This document shows positions 24,001 to 39,000 of a stretch of 64,000 bases of DNA, in pieces (the stretch's first letter is position 1; the number at the start of each line of letters is the position of its first letter). The DNA comes from Tubiluchus corallicola (Eukaryota > Priapulida > Priapulimorpha > Priapulimorphida > Tubiluchidae): contig JAQGDQ010000035.1 of NCBI GenBank assembly GCA_030141605.1, positions 682,001 to 746,000 of the forward strand, given 5' to 3'. The notes below the pieces were generated by a model. The model searched no databases, was not told the origin of the DNA, and saw only the letters and a list, made by a program, of their open reading frames with translations. A program made the translations under genes and the position numbers.

Positions 24001-27000
24001 ACATAATGATGACGATGAGGATGGCAATGCCTAATTACTGTGATTTACTTACTTTTTATGTTATTTATTTATTAAATATATCCACAACAATCATTACAGC
24101 ATAGCACTTCCAAAGAATTTAATAAGATATTTATTATGTACCCAAGATGCCAAGCTGCAAATGACCCGTGGGGTACTCAAGAAGTCAATACTTTCTGAGA
24201 GCAACCCAAATGTATGTGGACTGAGAAAAGGAAGAAACAGCAGTAAAGAAGTAGAAAAGCTGAAGGAGAATTGAAAGAAAGAGAAAGATGTGGTGGTAAC
24301 TGTATGAAGTAACGCGAACTATGGAAACTGATATAGTCAGCAACGTGACAGATTCCGACAGAAACGGCAGGGTAATTAGTCAAATTGATTTATTCTTTAT
24401 AATTAAAGAAGATTTCACTTTTAAAATTTCTTTTGAAGTTATTTATAGATAAAGAATTTTTTATGTATTCATTGACGTGATTCCAAAGTCTAGGACCAGT
24501 GTTAGTGATGAAGTGCCTTGCCGCACTTAGTCCTTCAATACTTAATAAGAAATTCATTAGATCTTGTAATGGGTTTAAAAAGAAAGCAGGAAGTAGTTTA
24601 TGTTTGGTTTTGTACATGTAAATAGGGGAATTCAAATTTATTGATCATTTAGTACTAGGATAAACTAGTTCTTGAAAAAATTAAGACCAACATAGTCACA
24701 TTTGCTCATATTAGCTATCAATCTTATGAACTTATGTTGTAAGAAGTTTAATTTAAGTAAAGATAAAGGGTAGGTGCGTCCCCAAAGTATATTAAAGTAG
24801 GTTAAATATATAATTATAAAGTGTGATGTTTTTTGGCAAAACAATGTTTAACTTGACTGATTGCTATGTTTTTAGCAATTTTTGAATGAATCATATTTAA
24901 GTGTGGTTTCCAATCTAAATGTTCATTTGAGATAACACCTAAGAACTTCATTTCATTTACTTGTTCTACAGCATCACTGTCAATTTTTATAATACTGTTC
25001 ATAGTTATGAATTTGTTACGAGCTCTGACTAAAATGTATTCACTTTTAGTTGAATTTAATGCTAATTTGTTGATTCTAAACCAGCCTGTAATTTTACTGA
25101 CCTCATTATTAATGATATTAGTGTCCACTACCTTACTTTTGATCTTAAAGAAAATACTTGTGTCATCAAATTGGAAGACCTTTCCACTGTCAGTAATACA
25201 GTTTTGAAGGTCATTAATATATATTAAAAACAGCAGAGATCCCAAAATGGACCCCTGGGGTACTCCATGTGTGACTATTGCTTAATTGAAAAGGACATTG
25301 CTACATCTGATTACTTGAGTTCGGCCTTTGAAGTTAATCAGCAAAAAACGAGAATGCGACCCCTCTAATGCTATGGTGAAATAACTTATCTAAGAAAATA
25401 CATCATGCTTAACTATGCCAAAGGTCTTAGAGAGGTAGCAAAAAATGCCAATGGCAACAGTGTTTTGTTCTAATGAATTAACAATGTTGTTTATTATATT
25501 AATCAGGGTTAACTGTGTAGAATAACCCTTTCTAAAGCCATACTGATGATTATAAAGTACATTATATATAGTCAAGCAATCTATTAATCTTTTACAGACA
25601 TTATTTTCTAATATTTTAGAGAAAAAAGGTAATAATGATATAGGTCGATATCCTTAGCTTTAAATAAAGGAATAATTACTGATTTTCTAATTTGAAAAGG
25701 TATTATTCCTGTTGTCAATGAGTAATTAGTTATATGTGTTAAAGGAGTAGCTAACCGATCAATTAAATCAAATACAACTTTGGGGAGAAAATTATCAACG
25801 CCTGCCCGTCTATTACGGTTAAAAGATTTACAAGTAGATTTTATCTCATTCACTGTAACAGGACTGAAAAAGAGTAGATTGATAATTACCCTCAAGATAA
25901 ACTTTAAGCTTAACACCAGAAATTGGAACTTCTTCGGCTTAGTTGAATTTCTTCAACTTCAACTGGTACATTCATCTTTTTTGTCACAGCCTTAATCAAG
26001 ACAAGACCCAACCCATCTTATCAAACGGTTGTGACCCCTACTACATCGAAATCAAAATAATATTAGAGTTCTTACCTTTCTTCAACAGGTGCTGCCCTCT
26101 GCAAAAGCAGAATGTTATTTTTCACAAATTCTTCATGCACAGGGATAACAAGCTTTGGGCCGTTCCCTATATTTTTCTCATGATTTTGAAAAATGTCTTC
26201 AACAGCATTGATTAAACTATTTCTACAATGTCCAACTTCTAACGCTTCAACAGCAGATACAATTTGGTTCCCTAATGAAGTCATGCCAGAATAACGCGAC
26301 CTCATGGCTTGACATTTCCACCATTGCAGGTCGACATCAGACAAACGACCTGCAGGTAAATAAGCATCAGCGAAACAAAACGTGTCAAAAGACTGCGAAA
26401 TAATGTCCACAGCATGATCACAGCACTTTTTGTTTTTAATCTCTGAGTCAGTCAGCATCTTTTTTAATTGGTTAGCATTCTCATTTTTTAAACAATCTTG
26501 AAATTGGCCAAATAATTCTTTGTTTGTTCTGTTAATTGTTGCTTTGTTGAGTGTCAACGCTTTTTCTTCACTGTCGCTGTCTGAAATGTAGTTACAAATG
26601 CGTCCCCATTTATGCTTCGGTTTTAGCCGGGCCAACAAATCATCAGACAGTCTGATATAATCTTGAGAATGGATAACTGCACATGGAAGTGGCAAGCACT
26701 GAATGAAATTGCTATACAATATGTCAACATTCACATTTTTATAGTCACAGATGAAGTTACTTTTTAGGTGAAATGAACCATTCTTCAATAAATCTAATGC
26801 ATTACAAGGTTTCAAAGGACTCACACAATAATATGAATGCAATACACATTTGTTAGACTCTGGCAATTTTTCCTCATCTTTATTACCATACAATGTCAAT
26901 AAATTGTTCTCATCATTTTCTAGAGTTTTTAATGCACCACAAGATTCATGCTCAACATTCAATAGACCATCATTTCTGCCAATAATAGATTCACAACTGC

Positions 27001-30000
27001 TTGTTTCATCATCAGAAATAACATTTGACTTTTTAGCTTTCGGATAAACATCAGTAAAGTCTACAAAGTCCAGCTCTTCATTCAAATGATGTGCATTATT
27101 GGCCTTTAGATCAGAATTTTTACTGTTTGATAGCAGACATTCTGGCTTGAATTTACTCATGCAAACTAGATCAGAAATTTGGCAAACATCAGATCCAGAC
27201 TCCACCCAGAACTGAAGAGACAGCAAACATTTGCGTATGTCACCACCATAATATTTAACAAGAGAAAAAATGTCTTGATATTTCGTTCGGATATTTTCTG
27301 CTAGTGCCAGGACTTGTAAGTAACTGGTAGTATTTGCCTGAAATGAAAACGAGTGTTAAGATACAACCAGTCAAGATGTAGATAATAAGCATCCAAATAA
27401 GGTCAGTTACAGTTAATTATCACGAAATGCACATTTAATTCTTTTTTTATTCTCGGAGTTTGGCTATAATGCTAACTAGTATAACTTTTGCACCTTTGTT
27501 AATTGTGAAAACAACTAATCCTAGCAAATCTGATTCACTCAGTACTGCTTGAATATTTTTGAGTGTGATGTACGAAAGGGGAAGAAAAATAAATTTTAAG
27601 GTATATCTAAAAAAAGCATTATGCTTACACATTTGAAAGGCTTGTGTAATTGGAAAAGAAAATTCTTAATAAGTTAAGATGTTCATTCCAACTGATTAAA
27701 ACATCACCATTTCACTATCCCAGTGTGCACTACTGGTTAACGGAAAATATATTATTAGTTTTATTGACAATATAAAGTAATTTATAGTTTTGATTAGCTA
27801 GCAAAGAGTGTTTGACGAATGCTCTGATTATTTTTTTTTAAACTTACACAATGTTATATAAGCTTGTTGCAAATGACACAGTTAAAGTGGATGAGCCTAA
27901 TAGTCATTGCGGAACTTTAAATTTACAAGTTTTATACTGCTGTTGCTAATGCAAGCTTTGTATGCAATAAGTTATAGAGATTTTCGGTGTTTTCTTTTCC
28001 TTTAAGTGAGATAAATTTTGTATGCATTAATAATATAAAAAATGCAAGACAGTAATTTTTGCATTTTAATCCTTCATCCAAACTATAGTGGTGGTTTGAA
28101 ACATCGTGCTATCTCCTTTTCTTAATTGTGGGACTTTTCGTTAAATGTAATCATTTACGAATAATTCTACCAATAGAAAAAAATCCAAATAATTGATCAA
28201 TCATGTAAACAACCTAATAAGTAAATGTTATTACTAATGAAGGAATTTTGAAGGTGACTTCTTCATGGTCATTTTTCAGTCTCAATGCCACTTGTGGATC
28301 ATTGGTTGTCATTACAATAGGACGTTTTGTTGTAGCCATAAATGTGTTGACAGCTGACCAAAAACCATCGTCATGGTCTTCAAAAACATTATTTACCTAA
28401 AATAGTAAGTAACTTAATCAAAACTTACTTTTTTGCTACAGTTATTTAGTGCAAAAGCTGAGAGACAAAATTAAATCACTAGCTTCACACAATGATTGGA
28501 AACTTTAGTATTAAATTAATAAAACTAATGATTCCTAGAAGAACTTAGTAAATCACACATCTTTTTCCATTTTTTCTGTATGCCCAATTGCCAAATTTGA
28601 GACAAATGCATTCAGAGAACACGTTATTGAAGATACTGTCGACTCGCAGGTTGGACTATTACAGCAAAGGGTTATTAAGATTTCATTTCTCAACAAAAAA
28701 TTTGTTTGTCAAATTTGAAAATGAGATAAGTTCATGTCATAGAGCCAATACCTGTCATTTAATAATAACTAAAGGCTGAATGTGCCATACTATGACTTTT
28801 AGAAAGAGCTTTTAAAGTCAGTTGACAGTGTAAGAAACAAGAATTCATATTGTAAAAGTGAAATTCATTTCAATTTGCTAGATAAAGACACTCATATGCA
28901 GCTGCACTGTCATAAGATAGGCCACTGTCTATAGATCAATCTTGTGACCTAAAGTGAAGTCTGCCTATGTTCGATGTTACAATTTGTAATCGACACCTAC
29001 CACACAGAAAAGTTGACATTACAGTGATGCTGCACACTATTCGCCAGCCTATAGTGGAGCAAAGAAGAGTAGAGATTAAGAAATGAGTAAGTAACGGCAA
29101 TATGTGCAGATTGCAACGCACTGTAAATTGGTAGTATTGGAGTACGCACTCAGAAGGTTTACTGCTTCTAATAAAAATATGGTTGAATAATTGTAGTAAG
29201 TGGCAACATGGTGCACAAAAATTTGTCTGCATTCATGTCCGCCTTCTCAGAAAAAGTCGCTGATTCCAAAATATCTGATATACAAAAATGCAGTTTTTCA
29301 TAATAATTAAAGCATCTCAAAAATGCAAGCCGCATTATCAGTGTTGCCACATTCATAGCTTGCGCAGTCCTAATACACTTGTACTGCAGTGCAAACAGAA
29401 ATTGTTTTACTGATGGAAAAAAATGCACTGCTATGGAAGAACTATTTTGTACCCTGTAGCAGTAGTCAAAAAGTTAGTTACTGTTACTGTTTAGAAAAAC
29501 AACAAAAACAGTGGCAGCTACCTAGGAGATAGAAGAACAGCAAAAAACAAAACTACTTCTAGCAATCAAAAGCCTTCAATATTCAAAAGCTTATCACATT
29601 TGCTCAACATATTACCGACTTCAAAACGAAGAACAAATGTCATCATCATTTACCTCGTCAAACAAGATCAAGCAGTTCTTGCCTAGTTTCGTTTGTTGTT
29701 CAGGTAAATTACTTTCTGATTGACTACTGGTAATTTTGATGTTTGAATTATTTGTCACAACAGCAGATGTTCCAGGAATAGCTGAAACAGCAATGAAGTT
29801 AACCAAAATAGGCTGGTTCAAACTGAATGGTGCAAAAATATTTGAGCATAAAAAGACAAAACCAGTTTTTGTGCTAACTTTAGTAGCAGTATGTTAGTAC
29901 ATCGATTTTTACTAACACATAAGCCAATTTCACCATTTGCTTTCAATTTCAAATTTGGGAACTTTATTAGAAAACTTTAATTATGTAATTAGTTACATTT

Positions 30001-33000
30001 TATAACCAAGCAAAAATGAAGTGGCTACTATGGAAAGAAACATTCTCGAAAAAAGAAAACAGTGTTAAACACTTTTTCAAAAACAGATACCACACTTAGC
30101 AATCATCACTTTAGCTGCTAGGTAATTTAGAAAACTACACAAAAAATAAAAAATGCCATTTCAATTAAATGTGCTATTTAAGTGACAATGTTGATATTTG
30201 TAGCAAGTGAATGACTGTAAGCATGTATATTGCCTATTGTACATTGTTTATTGATTAAAGCACAAAATATTTCTTCTTCTTGTGTGTGCAAATATATGAC
30301 TTGCAAAATGTAGTTTCTGATACAGCACATGTAAAATAAATGTACCAAACCTGACATAAAAATTGTTTGCACATTTTTCCTTACTAAAGCTTTAAACACC
30401 TTAAAACAAGTGCCTACTAGTCTGAGTTAATTCTGTTATACCATAGTATTGTACTGTAACAAAGAACTAGTAACATCAAAAAAGTGATTACTAAACTCAT
30501 ATTTAAATATGTGCTGTACACCTACTTCGTTACCTTTGAATTCCATGTCAGAATGTCCCAGAAGTGTTACTATAAGGTTACTAGGAGAAACAGAGGCACC
30601 AAAGTGTGTTATCAAATCATGTAACAATATTATAGTAATTTGTATTGATTATATTAAAACACAGTAAGCAAGTTGTTACTAATTTATTACTAAATTGCTC
30701 TCTATATAATGTACATTGATTTCACTGAAATAAAACCTGAATTTGTATATGTGACATCTATTAAAAGACTATCCTTTATATAGTTAAACTTATTTTAACT
30801 ATTATAAGTTTTGATACTTGGAATTTAACTAGTACATTCTTCATATTGTTTGATAATTATTAAAATTTTACCTTGAAGAGATTTATGTTTTTTTGCAGTT
30901 TTGCTACCATGATCAAAGATTTTTGCTAATGAAACATTCTTGGATGGAACATCTGATTGCATATCTATCAAAGATGTTGCTTCTGTCTTCGATGAGACAT
31001 GGTGAGACTGAGTTGCTTCCTGCAGCTGGGATAAAATATGTTTTCCAGTCCGCCTTGAACTTCCGTTCAACTCAAAAACCTAAAAATCAAGAGAAAATTT
31101 TTTTAAGAGGCTGTCACAGTAGTAGGTTCTGACACTGTTACTTTTGCAAAATGGTTTTATTCAACATAAACTTTAAGAATAAACCATATTTTATTATGCG
31201 ATGCAAAATGTTGAAGAAACAGAAATTGCCAATTTTAATTTTTCTATTATTCCATTTCTGATGTTGATCTAGCTATAATCTCAGCAGTTATTTACATTAC
31301 AACAAGACTTGTGCTTTGTTTTTCCCCATTCAAGACTGACGCTTCAATCTTATAGTTAATTTTACCACTCGATTCTTGTTAAAGAATCTAGCCTCAACAA
31401 GTTGTAAACTTTTCTAGACCTTCCCATCACAGATTTCAAGTTCTACTCATTTGTAGGTAATTTATTCGTCTTTAATGAATTATTTACGTCAAAATTAGAT
31501 CAAACCTTGTAACCCAGATCTTGGGCAAGTGCGTATACTGCAGCTGTTTTTCCAATTCCATTAGCACCAGACAAAATCATAGTGTTACATATATCTATAT
31601 TGCTACTGTCAGTACTACTATTGCTGCTGTCATCATTGATGAAGTCCATATCATCAGGGTGAAATTTGCCTATTGGTAAGAAAATACATTTCATTTAAAA
31701 TTGTTACATTATACAAGTAGTCGTCGACTTACGACCACAATCGGCTCTGACAGATTGGTCGTAAAATGAATTGGATGCAAGGCAGACCTGTATATTCAAG
31801 CGGCACACCCACATGCAAGATGTTGTATGTGTACACACTAATGCGCCTATAACAAAACTGTGGAGACAGTGGTTTAGTTAATTTATTTAAAAAAATAGAA
31901 GGAAATATAATTTATTTAGTTGGTTTTGTATAATTAATTTATTAAGTTGTGGTCGGGTTGTAAATGTGAACAGTCGCAAGTTGCATAGGCCATAAGTCGA
32001 TAACTACCTGCACAGATGAAGCTCGATAAACAGAAAGTTCTTTTTACTGAACACATTTTAATCTGCACCAGCAAACATAATCTTTTTTATGGTAACGAGA
32101 TATTGCATAGGGAATGTTGCAGACGTGAGTGTTCCATCTCCGTTACTGTGTTTTTCATATTCAAAAGACACATTAGGTGCAATTCTTTATTATTTATGGT
32201 TATGTTCACTTTTATAACTTAAAAACAGTGAAGATGAAGAAATCAATTTAAACTGATAGAGACGGGACAAAACACGACGTATAGTAAGAACAATCACGTA
32301 TTAGAACATAGAAAATTTTACTCCAATTTGAGGCATTTTGATGCAAATACTACAAATAAAAATAACAGGTATATAAATCTGTCAAGTGCATTCTTAGTAA
32401 ACTTAATTAAAGAGACATCACACTTGTAAAACTTCTTTTACACTCTCTCATAGCTTTATTATGCACAAGTATCATAGTGTATTAAAACTGCTTGTACCAT
32501 AAATAACGGTGTAAATGCATTAAATTTACTACATAAATTTATATAAACCATCACACTAACATACTTAGGAGTTTAACAATAAAGTACAAATTATGTACTT
32601 AAGTCCTAAGCTGCAGTAGGCATATAGGGTGCTGAAGTTAGAAAAGCTGTGACCAATATACAGGTTTAAGTAATGGGGATACGTAATTTCTTTGTTTAAA
32701 ATGATAGGAGCACAAACCTATAATACAATTTTCTGTTTATAACAATAAATTAATTAATTAATTACCGGTGCTTATAAAATGTAGATGAAGAAAGCAATGA
32801 AAAATGTGATACGGGCCATCGTAGGTGAAGCGTGATAGAGCTTTGAGCTTTTATTGAACAATTTATACTAGTAAACACTAACTGACATAGTATTATTCTA
32901 TTGCAACTACACAGATTTATGTATAATTGTCACACAATATAGCACAACTATTGTATATATTAATTTCGCTGGTATATATATATATATATGTGTAACCGAC

Positions 33001-36000
33001 AACGGCACCATTTTCGACGATCTATATGTCAAATGAAAGGTCTCCACCCAAGGGTTCACACCTGGGGGGTTTATTCTATTATTATTATTATTATTATATT
33101 ATATTAGGTTTATTTTTCGAATCGGGCCCACCGAGAGTAACGGGAGCCGGAAAACCTCCAAAAATGACCATTTTTTGGCCGTTTTTTACAAAAATTGCAA
33201 AACTTATACCTCTTATTTCTGGAGATGGGTGTGTGGGGTGGGTTGGTTTTGGTTTGGTGGGTGTTTGTTTTGTTGGGGTGGGGGGCGTGATGGGCGTTTT
33301 CGTGGACCCAACCACACAAATTTTGCAGAAAACTGCTCAAACAGCCTCTAGAAAAAAGCTCAGTTTGTGCAACTGGTTGGGCATGCTGGGAAATAAGCAC
33401 ACTCGCAGAAACAGGACGAAACGGTATACAAAATGTTGAAGGTTTTGTTGGGAGAGATGTATACTGGACGAAACGGGAGGGGTGTATTTCGAAGTTCTTT
33501 TTCTACCCCTTGTGGTGTACGCTATTTGGAACATCCATTGTCTGAATTTGAGAAATTTTTAGGCTGTTCCAGGCATTATGTTTACTAATGATCAATAAAG
33601 TGCGGACAATCCACATAGTTTTGTTTGCTGCTTCTCAGATGATAATAGGCTAACAGATCTTACTTACATGTATAATCTATGACTAAGAACATTTATTATA
33701 GCACACAGTTTTGACTTTATGGAAAATGTTTGGAATGGTTTTGTTGTGATTCTGTGCTGTTTGTGCTGGTGCTGTAGGTGTCGTCATTATTGCCGCCATC
33801 ATCATCATCATCGCCTTCAACATCATGATCATCATGTGATGTGGTGGGTGTGGTGTGGTGGTGGTGGTGTGCTGTGGATGTTGTGCTGTGGATGGCATGG
33901 TGGGGTGTGCTGTGGATGGTGCGGTGGGGTGGTAAGGTGTGTGTGAAGTTGGTACAGTGGTGTGATGTGGATAATCAGGTGGGGTGGTAGGGTGTTGGTG
34001 TAGTGTGGTGGGTGATGTTTGTTGTGGGTGGTGTGGTGTGGTGATATGGTGTATTGAGAATGGCGTGGCAGGTTGGTGTGGTGTGGTGTGGGTTGTTGTT
34101 GTGAGTTTATGCACAAAATTCTTTTGCGGGGTTTGGCTAGTAAATAAATTAATAGAAAAATGAACTTAAGCTCCACAACCAGCACATTAAAAGGTTTTCC
34201 TTACGGGAACTTTTTACCCCAAATTATCCTAAACACAAAAACATTTTAGTTTAGACGAATGAATGCAGGTGTTTATGCTTCAGTCCCTACTCGCCACTTT
34301 TCGGAGTTTACAAACAAAAGATCTTGGACAAAATTCTGCTCCACTGAAGTCGAAAAATCTAGTTTTTCCATCGGGTACCCGAGTAATTACCTACATTGTT
34401 TATTGCTCCAGCCTAATATTTCTATCTTTCTATCCAATTCCACCAATGACAATGTTGACATTATTTGTAATATGATAACCATTGTTAGAGAATTTAGCCA
34501 CCTTCTGCTGTGTGCTTCTATAGTAGATACCTGCTAGCAAACTATTAAGTATTAACTGTTGCTTTGGCAGTAGGAGATGGTAGATGAAACCATTTTTGCC
34601 ATAGGGGTGACTTACAAAAAACAAACTAGGATTTCTTTACCAAGAAGTTAATCATCCATATGAAATTATGTATTAAGTTTTAAAAACCGATGTCAGGCCA
34701 ATAACAAAGATAAGGACAAATAGACTGTTAAGTTTAATAGCACACAAAAAGGATAATATAGATGATTTTATTCCCCTAATTTCTACGCTGTATTAATACT
34801 GCACAGTGTTGGTACCTAGTAGGTGATGTAGCTGACTCACTGACCAAGGGTGATATTAAGTAATTAAGAAGTTTGGCAGATAAAAACTCAGTCAAATGTC
34901 TTGTGTAGGAAAACACTAACTTTTGTGACTCATAGCTCGTGTGTTCAGGCTCTTAGGGTGTAATAACTGAATGCTTGTTATTAACATAACAGTGCTGTCA
35001 GTTAAAATGTATCAGTGGTTATTTTTATACGTGAACATAAATCATTACAATTTCTTCATTGCTGCTGAATCTTAATAATTGGGTACCTGGATACCCCACT
35101 AGTATAAGGAAAAGGGCAGCTGAGTGTTATTTTTTCCACCCACGTAAACACTAGAAAATCCGAATACAATTTGCTCTTATTTACCTTTATATCTTTTGTG
35201 CACATGTTTGTTTTTAGTTTTCTCCTTAGCAACAGCTTCTTTTTCAACAAAATGTTTCCACTTTTCAAGCCACTCCTTTAATTGTTTCATTGCATTACTG
35301 TTTCCTATAATGCCAGCTTTGGCAGAAGGGGCATATTTCTCTGTCCACAATTTAGTCCTCGCTGAAAAACAACAAATAACATTAATGTTAGTACTAAGTT
35401 TAAGCTCACTTTGAATCACAATTGGAAATCACTTTCTACAGAAGTTGACTAAAGAAATTGACTCAGAGATTTGACAGGGGCTAAAGGTACTTCTTACATT
35501 ACTGATTCAAGATGTTTAAGCGAGAATTTAATACCCACACGTAGAAAGAAATGGTTCGTTAGTTTCTTGGTGGCAACTTCTTCTATGGTGTTACATAGAT
35601 AATCAATTTCCCAATTATTATAATAATAATATACACTAGCATTGTAAAGCTGTCTTGGTATTTCGATTTCAATGCAAGCTTGGTTTGTAGTTGAAGTAAG
35701 CTAATCAAACTAGACCACTCCATTGAGAATTTTGTAAGCACTCCCTTGTTACAAATGTGTCTTCAATAATGTGGTATAAGAAATACTACTAGTTTTTGGT
35801 TACCTTTGCATTTGAGAATTTCTTTCATTGTTATCATTGTTAAATATCTGATTGTTTTTACAGCAACACATGTAAACAAGAGAAAAAGAGATTCCTTGTT
35901 TATCAACTCAAAATTCAACAGATGGCTTCATAACCTTCATGTCTTAAGCTTGAGTTTGTTTACTTTAAGTACAAAAGTTTAGTTTTCCATTGGCAATTTT

Positions 36001-39000
36001 ATTCTGCATGTTTTCTCTTGCTCTTTTCTGCTGGAGACACAAGTGGCTCTTGCACATGCTATAACCTTTTACAAAATTTCTTATAATTAAGCTATTAAAT
36101 TTATGTCTTTGTGACACAGCGTTAGATGGGTTTAAAAAGCTACTTTACCCAAAGGCAAACAAATTAATATTGAAGTTTTTGTACCTAAATTTTCTGACAG
36201 AAAATCATTCTCGCTATGTCGTTTTATTTGCAAAATTCGTTTGTACGTGCGAATCACGTGAAAAGCAGAATTATACTGTTTGATTTCTGCTAGCAAATGC
36301 TTGATACACCATAAAGGAAACTCCACAGATTTGAAAAGTTCATCTGCCTGCAACAAAAAGAAAGGAGTAAACTTATACAGTCAGCCAATGACTTACGACC
36401 ATACTCGGTTCCAAACAGTCATAACCAAGGCAGGTCAACATATCATGAGTCCTACATACAGCAAGAAATACTATTGTTTTCTTCAAAAACAGAAAATTAA
36501 ATTCCATAGTTTTCCTGACTGGTACAAGTTTATTTTCTGCAGTTTAAGACAACATTTGAAATATCTTTTAAAATTTTAATAACTCTACTTTGTTTGGCAA
36601 ACTAAACACTAGAAATTTCAACAACAAATAGCCTTAAACTGTTTTCATATAACTAAATATTATTATTCTGCAGTATTTGACACAAGTGCTACAAATCAGC
36701 AAGACTCATCAACAAGTTACTTCAGTAAGAGATCACATTACTGTACTTCATTACTTACACACAGTAAGCTTGTTGCAACTTTGATATAAAATTATCAGTA
36801 TGATGAAAATGCATAATTTACTTAACGAACATCATGCACAGAATGACATGACAACTGCTAATAAGACTTTAAGAAAAAACTTACGGACTTCGTTATCTGT
36901 GGTTTAGTATTGAAATCACAATGTATTAGCTCATGAATAGAGTCATTACTGAATGTTTTTGATATCATCTGATCCTTCTGTCTGAAATAATAAAATTCAG
37001 CTGTAAGATAAGACTAAGTACTGCACTAAATCTGTAACTTATTTTCAATTTTTGTGGGTAACTGATGATTCCCACCCATTTTGTACTAATTTGTAGCTTC
37101 TTTCTTCACTGCCCTAAGTCAAAAATTTTGGCGTTGCACTTTTGACTTATCTACGTTGCCACCAAACTTTAGGTCCGATTCTGAAATTGCTTCTGAAGGC
37201 TCATCTTTTCTTTGATTTTCCGCATTTGAAACTGCTGAAGCAACTTTTTAATTTTTGTGGGCTCATGTCTAGTTACAAACACCCTTCTATGCATAACGAT
37301 AATAATTAATAAATGATAATAAATAACAGCACACACAAAAGACATACAGTGCAGTACCATTTGATTGTTAAACAGTTAGTGCCTTGGAAAAATGTGAGTA
37401 ATTTTGAATTCCATACACTATACAGTCTTGATGGTATATACATACTCAGTTTTTTAATTATATATAATACACTACACGCTTCCGTATAGCCTCAATTCGA
37501 GCACTGGCTTTACAAAATATTGTTTGTCAACTGTGGATTATAATAGTCTTAGTGAAAGAAAAACACTACAGCTGTCATTGTCAATTAAAAATAAGGAAGT
37601 TTATGTGTTTGCTATTAATCATAATTTGAATTCACCAGCTTAACATACCTAAATTTGAACACATCAAGCTCCAGTTGCTGTAATATGCAACTGTGATCAG
37701 TTTGTTGAATGTGACTGAATTGAGGAAAAGGAGGATACTCTGCAGCATCATAAGATGCCGCACCAGCCATTTGTTTTCGAATAACGTCTGGAACTCCACT
37801 CATAAGGAAGGCACGTTTGCGCTCAAGAACAGCTAATTCTTCTTCAATGAAAGGTCGCTTTTCTCCCAGCTTGGATTTAGTAGATTTGACAAAAATTGGA
37901 GCTAATTTTACCCCTAGAAACATTAAAAATACTGAAAATGTTATACATTGACTCACACTAAAGTAATACACTGCAATCGGAAGTGTTGATAAATACACGT
38001 CATTTTAACATCAAAAAAGCAAATCAAACAGCTATGAATCAGTACAAATGAATCATACAAAATTGTACATTGAAATTTATTATGAATCGACAGATGAGGG
38101 TTAAATATTAAAATTGGTAAAGATGGTACAGGTTTGAAAAATAATCGATATAATAAAAACATTTAAAGGAATGCAATAGCAGCTTGATCATGTTACTTTT
38201 ATGAATATATTATATATATAGTAGACGCCGCATAATAGACTCACTCTGGACAGAAGTGTTTTGAGCCAGTTAACCGAGTGAACCTATTAACCGATGGGTA
38301 TTACTGGAATAAAAAGTACGAGTCGTCAGCTTAGTATGCACTGCAAAGGTTTTTAATGAATTTTAGAAAGGAAGTAATAAACTAAATTCCTTTGTGCAAT
38401 TAAAAATTTAACAAAATATTTTGAAATAATAAATTGAAATTTTAAATCACACATGTCTGTTTGTTTGCAAAAATGACTGTACTGCATCAGTGACTGAGCA
38501 TGAAAGGGTGTTTGCCAACGAGAGTTTTAAAAGGAAACCTCTAGATAAATGATTAAATGTTTAGTTTCCAGAAGTTCTTGGGTAACAAGGTTAATTGCAG
38601 TGGACGAGCTGGTAACAGATTCAAAGCAAAACCGCTACACTAGCTTATTAGCGCATAATAAGCGTACCTGTTTACAAACAAAACTTAACATGATTGTTTC
38701 TACATATATATATTAAAGTGCACAAAAGCGAAGTAAAGATGGCATAAAATTGGGAAATGCTCTTTGGGCACATGCAAATCTCTTATTTTAAGTACATCAA
38801 GGAAAATATTGGGTCAATTATGCAGAGTTATTTGAGTTAATTACTGACAGTTCTTATGTATATTTGAATAGGCATTTTTTCGTCAATTAAGCGATTGACT
38901 CTACTAACTGTGAGTCTATTAAGTGGCGCCTACTGTAGTTTCATAATTAACATAATTAACAGCTAAGAAAAAACAAATTTACCGTCTTTTGGAGATTTAG

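Noticed and set aside
33026-33439. 137-residue plus-strand frame and overlapping minus frames
   Set aside because: They run through (ATT)n and G/T-rich repeat sequence, frames are open on both strands, and no conserved motif is present.
33683-34185. Thr/Pro/His-rich minus-strand frames of 117-143 residues
   Set aside because: They translate the GTG-rich low-complexity tract.
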